Origin: Kuschelorhynchus macadamiae
Taxonomy: Eukaryota > Arthropoda > Insecta > Coleoptera > Curculionidae
NCBI GenBank assembly: GCA_030620095.1
Contig: JAUTXW010002104.1
Span: 338,550 to 402,549, forward strand
DNA: 64,000 bases
Reading direction: 5' to 3'
A model generated the notes under the pieces. It made no database searches. It was not told the origin of the DNA and saw only the letters and a program-made list of their open reading frames with translations. Shown here piece by piece: positions 53,945 to 64,000 of the stretch (position 1 is its first letter; each line of letters opens with the position of its first letter). The position numbers were made by a program, and so were the translations under genes.

Positions 53945-55028
53945 TTATATATTTTTTTGCAAAAATTTTAGGATAGTTGACCACAGTTATATGAATTAAA
54001 TTTTTGTTTATTTTCATAGTATAAAATACATCCACTTTGCCATTCGAATTAAAATATTTGAGAAGTTCAAAAGGTGGTTTTAAATTTCCATAACTATCAA
54101 AATATATTACATTTTTGTTATTTTTAATATAAGCAGTCCAATGAGATCCTTTATTTTGTTTTTTATCCAAATTTACAATACCACATTCTTTCAGATTAAT
54201 TTTTTTGGAAGTTCATCGAGCATAAAAACACCTCTAAAGCCAGTTATTTTTAACAGCTTTACATATTTAATAATATCATTGTTCGTAAGTGCTCTTTTTT
54301 GGAAAACTTATTTTGAGTTTTTTTTTTTGTCTGATTGCTTTCATTTTGACGGATCCTCCTTTATAAGGTCTAATAAATAGTCCCTTTCCTTTATATGGTC
54401 TAATATATAATCCTTTACCTTCTTTAGAAGCATTTTCCATTGCAATATTATGTCTATGTATTTCTTCTAGTTGCTGTTTAGCTGCTTTAGCATCATTTAC
54501 TGCCTTAGCAATTCCTGCCGCGCTTCCACCTAGTGCACCCAGGGCGCCAAGAATGGGAAACAAAAGAGGTAGGAATCCTCCGATTTTTTTGGGCGTTCGA
54601 ATGATACGTTTTTTTCTCAATTTAAGTTTACCCCCTTTTGTATTTTTTAATCCCAAACCGAACTTTCTTTTACCCTTCATTATTCCCGCAACACTTAAAG
54701 CTGCAATTTTTTCACCAATAGAAGAATCTTTAGCTTTTACCCTATCCCAGGCTTTTTTTTCTAATATTTTGTCAGATATGTGTCTTTTTGATAAATATTC
54801 AGTCTGAGAGTAAGATATATCGTGTTCTTTACAAGCGGAATCCAATGGATTTATACCAACGTCACCTCTAGTTAATCTTTTTTCCAAGTTGGTGCCGGGA
54901 CCACAATAATTATATCCTGGTATATGAACTTCGAAAGGTAGTTTACTAATTAATTTATTTACTAAACCAGAGCCTTTTCTATTACGTGTTTTAATAGTTT
55001 TTTTCAACTTATGACGACCCACAGTCAT
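53945..55028 (-). pseudogene. PRO: PLA2-protease, frameshifted (copy 2)
   Basis: The N-terminal part (54,276-55,028) holds the basic start, the PLA2 motifs (CGPGT, 'DSACKEHDISYS'), the hydrophobic Gly-rich stretch and two IRPYKG repeats. The coding-strand A-run near 54,318-54,328 is 11 long (8 in the in-frame duplicate of copy 1), and another A-run near 54,295 is one base longer. The protease half (53,907-54,170 and nearby) lies in other frames, with a further shift near the catalytic Cys. Confidence 0.8.
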
Positions 55029-55115
55029 TTAAGTTCTTTTTATACTAAAAACACATTGACATTTTTCTGGTATAAAAACATTTACAGCTAAAAATATTTA
55101 CTAGTGTGATTAAGA

Positions 55116-55854
55116 ATGAGGATTGAAAAACAAAAATTCTCTTTACCAGTAAATAATCATGATGAAAAAATTTTAAGTAAACAGTTGAGAAAGCAGGGTG
55201 ACTTATTTTGCGGTGGTTCAAAAGAGGGCTTATAGTTGGTTGCAGTGGTAGCGGTAAAACCAACGTTATGCTTACACTGCTCGAGCATCCTAATGGAATT
55301 ATTGAAAATGTCTATGTTTATTCAAAGTCATTAGATCAACCAAAATATGAATATTTAAGAAAGTTGTTAAAGCCTATGAAAGAAATTGGATACTTTGAAT
55401 ATGATAGCGATGAGAAAATTATTTCACCTCATGAGATAAAGCCAAATTCCGTTATCATTTTTGATGATATTCCTTGTCATAATCAATTCTATTATTAGGG
55501 ACTATTTCACGCATGGAAGGCATAGAAACACCGATTGTTTTTTTATTTTTCAAGGATATTCCTCAATCCTTAAACGTCTAATTCGAGAAAAATTCCAACT
55601 TATTAATTTTATTTAAACAGGACTGTTTGAGTTTAAAACATATATATAATGACCACTGTATATTGGATATGACATTTGATCAGTTTAAAAATATTTGTGC
55701 TAACTGTTGGATGGATCCATATGGTTTCTTGTAATTGACAAAGATTGTGAAGTAAATCACGGCAGATACAGAAGTAAATTCGATTCCTTTATATATTTAT
55801 AAAAGTGAAAAATTTGCAGTTTTATTTCATTTAAAATTTGTACAGCATGGATAA
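55116..55854 (+). pseudogene. ATP: Packaging ATPase, several breaks (copy 2)
   Basis: Retains the C-terminal region missing in copy 1. The frame is lost near 55,220 (one A fewer in the A-run before the Walker A), and further breaks follow near 55,310, 55,490, 55,615 and 55,733. Walker A GCSGSGKT and Walker B VIIFDD are readable. The stop overlaps the next gene's start by 8 bases as in copy 1. Confidence 0.8.
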
Positions 55855-57056
55855 ACGTTTAGCTAGAGAATTAATAAAATCGAGACAAGCCGTGAAGCAG
55901 AAATATCAAAGCTTGAAATTAGCTACTTCTACCGCTCAGTCCGAATTAGAACAAACTTATAAACCAATAACACAACCTCTTAAACAGCTAATTTCAAATA
56001 TTGGTAAATCCGAACCATTCGATTTAAAAGAAGAAAGAGTTTCAAAGTATGAAGATTTCAAAACACCTACAAAGCTTTATAAAACATCAACTCCGACGAA
56101 AAACTATTCAGAAAAACAGAAAACTCCGTCACCCCCACAGAACTACCAACATTTTTAGATGACAGTAGTATCACTTCTTCCTCTCCTATAGTACAACCAT
56201 TGACATCAACTGTTATAGCAGAAACTTCAGATCCTTCTAGTGACACAACAACAAATTTAAACTTGTCAGACATATTGGAACAAACTAGAAAAACAATTCA
56301 AACCTATGTTGGTACACCATCATATAAAGATTACTTAGCAGATTTTCATGAATTACCCAGATCATATATTGATGGGGGTGTGAAAGATACACAACATAAA
56401 TTTGACCATTATTATGGAATAGTTCATGACCTCGAAACGGATAAGTTTTCTTTTGGTTTAACACAGATACCGGTAGAAATTATTGGAAAAGACATTAAAG
56501 TGGGAGGAATAACGTACACAGGCACGCCAGGTTTATACGAATTATAATAATAATAATAATAATAAAAATTGTGAAAAATACTACAAAATATCCTCAAAAT
56601 ATATTAAAATTCACAAATAAAAAAAAGAAACCGAAAGGTTATAAGAAGGAAGATTTAGATAATTACATGAACATTCTAGCTAAAACAAATGTATATCGTA
56701 GGAATTTTGATTCAAATGAACAAGTTCAAGGAAATACATCACACAAATATGTTACAATAATAGGACCATATTTACAAAGAAAGTGGATTACAAAGACAAA
56801 AACCTTGCAAAGATTAGTTACAGCATTTAACAAACCAAAACCTCCGTTTAGAACAACTAGAGCCAAATCTACAGGAAAGGGATTAATTTTGAAAACAAAC
56901 AGATCAAATACAGACTATGTATATTGGAATAATGTTAACGAAATTGTTGATAGGCTACGTTTATTAATTTCATCAAGTGATGCGGGAAATAATGCTCATA
57001 GTAACGAGATTATCTCTATTATTGAAGAATTAAGAGAAGATAAAGTAATACTATAA
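55847..57056 (+). pseudogene. Conserved Polinton protein, interrupted (copy 2)
   Basis: Homologue of 33,438-34,577. It is broken near 56,100-56,150 and by an AT-rich insertion of about 70 bp at roughly 56,545-56,630 that carries seven or so TAA/TAT-type triplets. The C-terminal part from 56,640 is in frame and complete. Confidence 0.7.
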
Positions 57057-57105
57057 ATAACAGCTATCAAATATAATCATATTTATTGTTTAATGAAAGC
57101 TCAAC

Positions 57106-57844
57106 ATGACAGTTGATAAATTTGGACGCCATATTTCAAAACAAAATCAAGAGAGAATAAGTGACATTAATAATTTAAAAAGGAGATTAGGTGAAAATGA
57201 AACAAATAATGAAATCTTTGCTAAAAAGCTTAAGGTTTTTGATGAAAATTTTTTAAAGTATGAAAACCAAGATTAAAGGATGTTATACCTCAATTGAAAA
57301 CGTTAATAAACAGTTGCTAACGCTAAATCAAATAAGTAAAGATTTGCAATTTTTAAATGAACATGTTAAAAAGGAAGACAAAAATTAAGTAATGATATCA
57401 ACAAAATTAATAAAATAATGGAAACAAATATAAGAGAAGTAATAATTGAAAAACACAAGGAAAAAATTAAACAATTAAGAACTTTTATAAAAAGGTTAGA
57501 TGATGAAAAAAAGAAATCAAAATAGCATTCTTAACAGTAGAACAATTGACCAACTCACTTTGGAAGAAAATCAACAATATATTTCCTTGGAAAATATAAT
57601 GTCCAGTGTAATTAAGAAATTAGAACAAGAATTAAATAAAACAGAGGAGGAATTAAAAAATAGTGATAGTAGATCAACTACTTTCTTAACTGGAGAGATA
57701 AAAAAATCCTTTAATGCGTTAGAAAAGGAGATTACTAAAATTAGTAAAATTTTAAATGAAAAAAGTTATACAATACAAATTGATAAATTGAATGAATGGG
57801 AAAAAACATATAAAAGTTATATTTCGAATTATTACAAAACATAG
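57106..57844 (+). pseudogene. Coiled-coil virion-like protein, broken (copy 2)
   Basis: Same start (MTVDKFGRHIS) as in copy 1. The breaks are at different places: near 57,270 (an extra A) and near 57,385 (small change). The stop that splits the copy 1 gene is absent here, so 57,500-57,844 reads through. Confidence 0.65.
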
Positions 57845-57885
57845 AAAGTGAACTTCCTTAAAATTGAATAAACAAGTTTGTTGTC

Positions 57886-58817
57886 ATGACAACCGTTAAA
57901 CAACAAGTCGTTAATGAATTACATAAACCTGCTAGAAAAAACTACAAACGCAGAAGGGTGGTAGTGAAAGGGTTAAATGATCTTTTCAAGCTGATTTGGT
58001 TGAAATGTTACCCTATGCCAAATTTAATAAGGGATTTAAATATATCTTGATTACCATAAATGTATTTTCTAAGTATGTTTGGGCCGAACCGTTAAAATCT
58101 AAATCTGGAAAAGACGTAACAGCGGCAATGAAAAAAATATTAATCAGTGCAAAAACTCCACCAAAAAACTTGCAAACGGATAGAGGGAGAGAGTTTTTCA
58201 ATGTAAATTTTCAAAATTTGATGCAACAATTTCGAATTAACCATTATAGCACGTTTTCCAATTTGAAAGCGAGTATAGTAGAAAGAGTGAACAGGACTTT
58301 AAAGAATAATATGTGGAAAATATTTAGCATTCAAGGAAATTACAAATGGTTTAATATATTAGCGGATATTGTAAAAGATTATAACAATACAAAACATTCT
58401 TCAATAGGAATGAAGCCAAAACAAGTAAATAAAACAAATGAAAATAGAATCTTGAAATCTGCATTTACTCATGCTAAAACGTTAGATATAAAATCTCCAA
58501 AGTTTAAAGTGGGTGATCACGTACGAATAAGCAAGCATCGAGAGGCATTTTCAAAAGGTTACACACCAAATTGGTCAAATGAGATATTCCACATTAAAGA
58601 AGTTAAGATGACAAACCCTTGGACATATTTAATTCAAGACGAAGATAATCAGGACATTCTGGGTGGTTTTTATGAGCAAGAATTACTAAAAGTAAAGCAT
58701 ACCGATGTGTATCTTATTGAGAAGATTTTGAGAAGGAAAGGAAACAAAGTTTATGTGAAATGGTTAGGACTTGATAAAAAATATAATACATGGATTGATA
58801 AAAAAAATATTGTTTAA
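57886..58817 (+). pseudogene. INT: Integrase with chromodomain, one-base break (copy 2)
   Basis: A one-base loss in the T-run near 57,983 breaks the frame 33 or so codons after the start. From 57,996 the frame is open for 273 codons and includes two of the three acidic residues and the chromodomain. The first catalytic Asp lies at the break. Otherwise nearly identical to the intact copy 1 integrase. Confidence 0.85.
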
Positions 58818-58965
58818 TTAAATTGAAATTAAATTTTAGTTAAATTTGTTTTATTTCTGTTCCTCACTTTATGCTTTAGCTGATACAAATTACAAAGTCT
58901 TAATGTGCTAATTAATTTCAAATAAAATTCACATTTACTAAACTAAAATTTTATTAAGTAAAACA

Positions 58966-59253
58966 TCAAATACAATTTTTATTAAAACGTGTCAAATATA
59001 TTTTATTTCTATGTTCCTCAGATAATATCGAATCTAGAATAAGTTTACAATCATTTATTCTTTTTTCAAAACGGAGTCTATCTAAGTACCACATCTGAAA
59101 GTTACTCCTACGGGCTTGTCTGTAAGCAAAGCTCCACTTCACTAACACATGCACCTTATTGTTCTCTTCCAGAAAAGATATTGTTTTCTTCGTAATATTT
59201 TCTTTTTGATCCATTTTCATTGTTTTCTTCGTAATATTTTCGTTTTGTTCCAT
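58966..59253 (-). CDS. Small basic protein overlapping the next gene, copy 2
   Basis: 95 residues, same as 36,491-36,778 with small changes in the repeat part. The overlap with the upstream frame is kept. Confidence 0.5.
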   Translation of the reverse strand: MEQNENITKKTMKMDQKENITKKTISFLEENNKVHVLVKWSFAYRQARRSNFQMWYLDRLRFEKRINDCKLILDSILSEEHRNKIYLTRFNKNCI

Positions 59254-59864
59254 TTTGCTTCAATTTGTTTTCCATTTGTTCAGGATATAAAGCAAGTAAT
59301 TCCATCATAGTTGAAACATTTTCACTGTTAGGATTTTCTGTTGGACTTATTATATTATAAACATGCGTACACAAGTCGCCACAATCAGATGAAATATTAT
59401 TTTGAAATATTTTGAAATATGTATTGAATTCTTGCCTTTTAAGTATAGATAATCTATAATCAATAATTTCCTTTAATCGCCACAAATTGTCCAAAGACTC
59501 TTGTCCTAAGTATATGAAGTGTGGGCCTTTTGTAATTTGTAGAACAGGGGTATCATTTATTTTCTGAACCTGCAGATGAATGTTGTTTATATTCACACTG
59601 GTTTGATCAACTTGAGGAAAGTAGAAATTGTTTACAATAATTCCTTGATGAACACAAATGTCTTTCCAATTTTCTTCGGTTAGTGCGATTGAAAATCCAG
59701 TTTTTCCACCAATTACAATTTTTGGAGAAAATCATTTAAACTAATGCCAACAAGAACAAATTTTGACAAAGAATTATTTAAAAAATAAATTTTTGAATTA
59801 AGAAGCGTTTCAAAGGTTTATGAACCACGGCGTTGTTCATAATGACTAAACGAGACTGAAACAT
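59156..59864 (-). pseudogene. Unknown 236-aa protein, frameshifted (copy 2)
   Basis: The C-terminal 146 residues are in frame (59,156-59,596). The N-terminal part is broken by one-base losses near 59,810 and 59,733. ATG position 59,864 corresponds to 37,391. Confidence 0.6.
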
Positions 59865-59929
59865 ATTGTGTTATTCTTGTACTTAAATATTCTCATCCCC
59901 ACTTTCTTTAAAGTTTCGATTAAAATGGA

Positions 59930-60397
59930 TTAATGAAAAAATAGATTTCCAGTTTGAAATTTGTAATAAAGATAAATAATTAAAATGGTAATGTATAAAA
60001 ATAATGCAAAGTTTAATGTAACACTAATGATGGAAAAGTAATAATTTTTGAATCCGTCATAATAATTGGTACAGTTGGGGGTTAAAATTTGTAACTGATT
60101 ATTTTTAAACTCTAACCTTTCTATCCAATTTGTATCAAAAATAGATCGATTTGGATAATGATACAAAATTTTAAAAAATTTACTTGCATTTTCATTTCCA
60201 TTTATTCGTTCCATCCAACTAATTGTACTATTGTTAATTAATCCAATTTTCATAAATTTACAATATTTACTTAGAGTGACGTCTGTCTTATTAGAAAAAC
60301 ATATTTCACACTGTGTTACGCCAGGGGGATGATGAACATAAAAAACATTTTGGAAAATAAAATAAAGAAGAATAAATTGAGATCTACTGATAGTCAT
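59930..60397 (-). CDS. Small membrane glycoprotein with LRR-like unit (155 aa)
   Basis: N-terminal hydrophobic stretch (residues about 7-22) is a likely signal peptide. The ectodomain has four cysteines (C30, C33, C46, C109) and five N-glycosylation sequons (N36, N56, N70, N83, N108). A leucine-rich-repeat-like stretch 'IERLEFKNNQLQIL' lies at 92-105. A strong membrane segment at about 121-145 and a short basic cytoplasmic tail follow. This topology fits a type I membrane protein. No fusion peptide or other enzymatic motif is visible. Copy 1 has a broken version. It could be a receptor-like decoy, an envelope-type or an assembly protein; I cannot decide. Confidence 0.65.
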   Translation of the reverse strand: MTISRSQFILLYFIFQNVFYVHHPPGVTQCEICFSNKTDVTLSKYCKFMKIGLINNSTISWMERINGNENASKFFKILYHYPNRSIFDTNWIERLEFKNNQLQILTPNCTNYYDGFKNYYFSIISVTLNFALFLYITILIIYLYYKFQTGNLFFH

Positions 60398-60495
60398 TAA
60401 AACAAATTAATAATTATATTCCAAATTTATTAACATTAAGCAGATACTTTCACCACGAAAGCAAAAGCAGTTGTAAAAAAATAACAATAAAATAC

Positions 60496-60867
60496 TTAAT
60501 TTAAATATATGTAAAAGTTCATAAATAAGGATATTAATAATACTATATAAAATGTGTAGCTTGAAGACTTATTTTGAATGGTTACAATTATTCGATTCCT
60601 ATTTTTCCATAAACAGTTATTTAAATCACAATTCCTAGCAAATTTCTTATGCTCCACAATAGGATCATCATAACTTAACCAATCAAAAATTTCAATACCA
60701 CAATAAAAACATTTACAAATATCATTGATTGAAGTATAGTAAAAGCCAGCTCCAGCTAACACTTCTGGTCTCAATTTTCCTTTCCATTTTTTAAAAGTGG
60801 AAAGTCGTTTTTCATATGTTTTAAAATAACTGTTATCAATTTCTTTGTCAAAAGTTTCTATGCACAT
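60496..60867 (-). CDS. BIR-domain protein with membrane anchor, copy 2
   Basis: 123 residues, nearly identical to 38,012-38,383 (Met-Cys-Ile start, Asp for Asn before the histidine ligand region, Trp for Cys after the BIR). All four zinc ligands and the C-terminal hydrophobic tail are intact. Confidence 0.85.
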   Translation of the reverse strand: MCIETFDKEIDNSYFKTYEKRLSTFKKWKGKLRPEVLAGAGFYYTSINDICKCFYCGIEIFDWLSYDDPIVEHKKFARNCDLNNCLWKNRNRIIVTIQNKSSSYTFYIVLLISLFMNFYIYLN

Positions 60868-60933
60868 TTTGTGAAAGACTTATGAAGACTAACTTTGGTT
60901 TCAAAAACAACAAATTTAAATACCTTATAATAT

Positions 60934-63900
60934 CTACATAAATATATCTAAATCTTCATGTTCTGCATTCCATTGATACAAAGCAATATCTTGGTGTCCC
61001 CAAGCTAATGTATTAAAACTATAGGGAATTTTATACCGCTTATCATCTTCGGAACTCAAAGCCAATTTATTAATTAACTCTGTAAAAATTGTATGTTGTC
61101 TAGATCGAAAAACATACATTGAACAAAAGGTTTTAGAATGATTTTCAACAACATCTTTATAATGAATAAAATCCAACTGCTTTTTAATTGCACTTTTTTT
61201 AACACCTTTTGCTTTTTTTGTTAAACTGTTTTCCGTTTTAATACAATATGCTTTTGCTCCAGTACCAAAGAAAGCAGTAATGGGTTCACCAGCATATTCA
61301 TCTTTGAATTTTCCTATAACTGACTTTGTAATAGGCATTTCATGAATATTATTAAATTCATAATTAGATGTGTCAAATTTGTGAATATTTTTTATCATGT
61401 CAGAATAAATATTTGGAGTTGTGACTTCTAAAATGAACGAATCGGTATCGGTGTATAAAAGTGAAATATTTTCCTGATAAAGAGGTTTTAAAAAATTATA
61501 AAAGAAATCATACATGACAGTTTTAGATATATCTAATATTGAGAAGCCTACATATATTGGTTTATTGTAAGTAACTTGAATCTTTTGCATTTGAATAGCT
61601 ACCAAGTTTTCAGAAAATATTGTTAAGTCCTTGAAATATGGTTTTGCAATTAAATTCTCAGCACCATCTTTTCTTCTATTTTTTTCCCACTCTGTAACAA
61701 GTCTTACGTCAATTCTCCTATCAACATTTTCCATAGTCTTGCCATAAATACTATTATTTGCCAACTTGTAAGTATTACGATCAAATTCATTCTTTGAATC
61801 ATTTCTTAATCTTGAATTCAAGTCTATATATTTTTTCAACCAATCAGATTGAGAAAACTGTAAAACTCTATGAACTTTAGTTAACTTGAGTCCATGTTCC
61901 AAACATTGTTTTAATAATTGATAGTGAATAACATATTTTGATTTATCATTTAAATTGGGTATTAATTTTATGCATTTAGAATTTGGCGGTTTAAAGTTTT
62001 CTGGACAAAACGGAAAATCGTTATGATAGGAATGTAGACTTGTAGGATATTCTAAATCAACTTCTAAAACATATCCCTTATTAGATTTTTTAGAAATATT
62101 CATAATATTTAAATCATTGATTTCTTTATCTGTTAACCAAACAAAATCTCCCGTTGGAATGTGCTGTGACATTGCATAACCATACAAATTTGTTGCATCA
62201 TAATAAATTATGTATTTAGTTGGCTTTAAAGGATCAAAATTTAAAAGAAATGGGTTATTAGCTTCAGATTTTCTACAAATGCAAGAGCTCACACCACCGC
62301 GAACGCTTTTTTTGAAAAAGTGTATCATATCTGGATCAGTTAACAATTCTAACTCTATTCCAGTATAACGCAAACACGCCTCCCAGGATAAACCTGGAAA
62401 AGTGTAAAAATGAGCTGGATCGAGCTTATATGTGGATAAACAAGTGCTTCTAAAATTTTCAAAAATATCTGCCAAAAGTAAAGTATCAGAGAGTAAGTAA
62501 ACGTCGGAGTATTGACCAAGAGATTCACATTTAAACAATTGCCAAACCTTTACAGCTCTTTGGTATTCTGCATCACTGATGTGCTCATCCGTTAAAGTAT
62601 TATAAAATTGGTCTTTCTGAGGTAAAGTTGTTTCTTCTAATTTTAAATAATCATCAATATAACTGTAAGGAAATACACCTTTTTGCCGAATAAGTTTAAA
62701 TCTTTCTTCATCATTGAAAATTTTTTTTATTTCCTTACATTGTTCATCTTTTAAGCTTTCAGAGAGTTTTGATAAAGAATGGGATAGAAATTGAAAAGAA
62801 TCAATAAACCTTAATGATATATTTTTTTCTTAGCCTTTTGTGTCTTTTTATCAAAATAGTTATCCACATGAATAAGCTTTTCAAATGAAATATATTTTTC
62901 CTTGTTTTGTGCGATAACTGTTAGTTGTTCTTTGTTTAAGCATAATTTTTTAAGAAATAGATGAGAATCATAATTACGCAAATTATGCAATATAACTGGA
63001 ATAAAGTTAGGTATTCTGTAATTTATGTTGCAGAGTGAATGAGCTGGACCTCTATAAAGACCGGTTATATGACAATGATCTGCAACCCTGTCATTTAAAA
63101 GAGGTTTATTACAAATATGACAAACTTTTTCATAGTTATGATAAATTTTGTCCAGTTCGTTCAAAGGGATCATTTTTTTAGGAGCCTTTAAATATTTATT
63201 GTATATGTTATACACATCTCTTTCTAAAGAATTTATAAATAATGTATCACAATTTTGACCTCTATATTTTTCAAATTTAGAATAATTATCGTCGAAGGAA
63301 CATTTAATGTAATAGGCAAATGAATGTGGAATATGTTCATATTGTTTTAAGGTGTATGAAGTATTAGGATTTTTATCAACATTGTCATTATTTAAAGGCT
63401 TTAAAATGCATTCAAAATCTGCATACACCACGAAAGGAACTTTCATTTGTTTATGATAATTTACAAATTTCAAAATATTATCATATGAATAGTTTCCAAA
63501 CTTATCTTTTATTAATTCTTTAGAAGGTAGGTTAATTCGTAAATGATCACAATCATAGCTATTGTGTTGTAATAAATTTTCTTCTGTAGGGAAATATTGT
63601 AAACAACCATCGCAAATATATTTTTTCCGTGATGTTTAGAAATTTGTGCAGAAACTAGTTTTGATAAATCTTTAATATAGCAATAATGAAAAGTTTTTTC
63701 ATCATCATCACTTATTAACAATAAATTGACATGTTGATTTTTTTTATTCGATGAATAATAAAGTGGACCAATTACTTCATACCCCTTTTTAGGATTTATA
63801 ATTTCTAATCCATATACATTAATAGAAATGTTATTTTTTTCTTCAAAAATCTTAATGTTCTTTAGCAACATTGGAAATTCTATACCTGACATATCCAAAA

Positions 63901-64000
63901 CAGAAGAGTAGTGTGGGTAGGATGAAGTTTCAAAATCTAATCCGCGTGGTTGGTGAAGAGCAGACACAACTGCCCAGGCGAAGCAAAGTTGTCATCATTC
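60934..64000 (-). pseudogene. POLB: DNA polymerase B, partial and broken (copy 2)
   Basis: A long open stretch 60,934-62,538 (534 codons) contains Exo III (QYSDVYLLSDTLLLAD), motif A 'YYDATNLYGY' (D114 of this stretch), motif B with K258 and Y265-G266, and motif C YTDTDS (362-367). The frame is broken at the A-run near 62,820 (7 bases against 6 in copy 1), then open at 62,811-63,473 with Exo I DFEC, the endonuclease VII-like C/H patch and Exo II, and broken again near 63,630. The window ends inside the N-terminal domain. Confidence 0.9.

Larger units (their letters stand above)
49927..64000. mobile_element. Polinton/Maverick copy 2, cut by window edge
   Basis: Starts AGTAGTTAAAATAGGAGAGC, matching the first element's terminus with two changes. 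It is in the same orientation and carries the same gene order, without the internal capsid duplication. The right part of polB, the zinc-finger ORF, the acidic and Cys-rich genes, RING gene and right TIR would lie beyond 64,000. Target duplication cannot be tested (left candidate CTGGGT at 49,921-49,926). Many genes carry one-base breaks. Confidence 0.9.

Overview
The window is AT-rich, intron-poor, repeat-dense DNA of an animal genome, most likely an arthropod and probably an insect. The first 25 kb hold decayed transposons (LINE-type reverse transcriptase, ZMYM1-like hAT transposases, foldback/MITE elements, (TA)n microsatellites), and the rest is dominated by insect-type Polinton/adintovirus-like elements. 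I see no host single-copy gene that I can support.

Layout. 1-25,082 is a graveyard of mobile elements: an RNase H fragment of a non-LTR element (about 330-760, +), a hAT/ZMYM1-like transposase remnant (about 900-2,400, -), a 5'-truncated jockey/CR1-like LINE (about 3,219-5,870, -), a second hAT transposase remnant (about 7,380-9,490, +), and a small internally deleted hAT with terminal inverted repeats and a perfect 8-bp target duplication (10,956-12,003). These are followed by three inverted-repeat elements, a family of diverged repeats (here called R1) and a set of nested segmental repeats (19.2-22.07 kb).

25,089-45,690 is one essentially full-length Polinton (Maverick), 20.6 kb. It has terminal inverted repeats starting 5'-AG and a perfect 6-bp target-site duplication (TTAGTC at 25,083-25,088 and 45,691-45,696). 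Its cargo is that of a virus: protein-primed-type DNA polymerase B, retroviral-type integrase with chromodomain, packaging ATPase, adenovirus-type cysteine protease fused to a parvovirus-type phospholipase A2 minor capsid protein, penton-like and hexon-like capsid proteins, and a small basic core protein. It also carries accessory genes: a membrane-anchored BIR protein, a separate RING protein, a small glycosylated membrane protein, a Cys/His-rich protein, a repeat-rich acidic protein, and three small tandem ORFs that look like paralogues of one another. Late (capsid) genes run leftward as an operon-like block with touching or overlapping stops and starts. The ATPase to integrase block runs rightward from a shared promoter region at about 32.9 kb, and polymerase and accessory genes run leftward again.

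Within this element a 2.6-kb block (protease, penton, core and part of the major capsid gene) is tandemly duplicated, with a 5-bp microhomology at the junction. The duplication is absent from the second copy.

45,697-49,926 is 4.2 kb of repeat-rich host DNA. 49,927-64,000 is a second, closely similar Polinton in the same orientation, cut by the window edge inside polB. Its left flank differs from that of the first, so it looks like an independent insertion. Both copies carry many breaks, often one-base changes in homopolymer runs, and neither encodes a full working set. Integrase and BIR are intact in copy 1, and BIR and the membrane glycoprotein in copy 2. The candidate new biology is the tandem capsid-module duplication, the coupled (TAATG/ATGA) gene junctions, the split BIR-membrane plus RING pair, the sequon-rich membrane protein, and the three-paralogue family at the left end.
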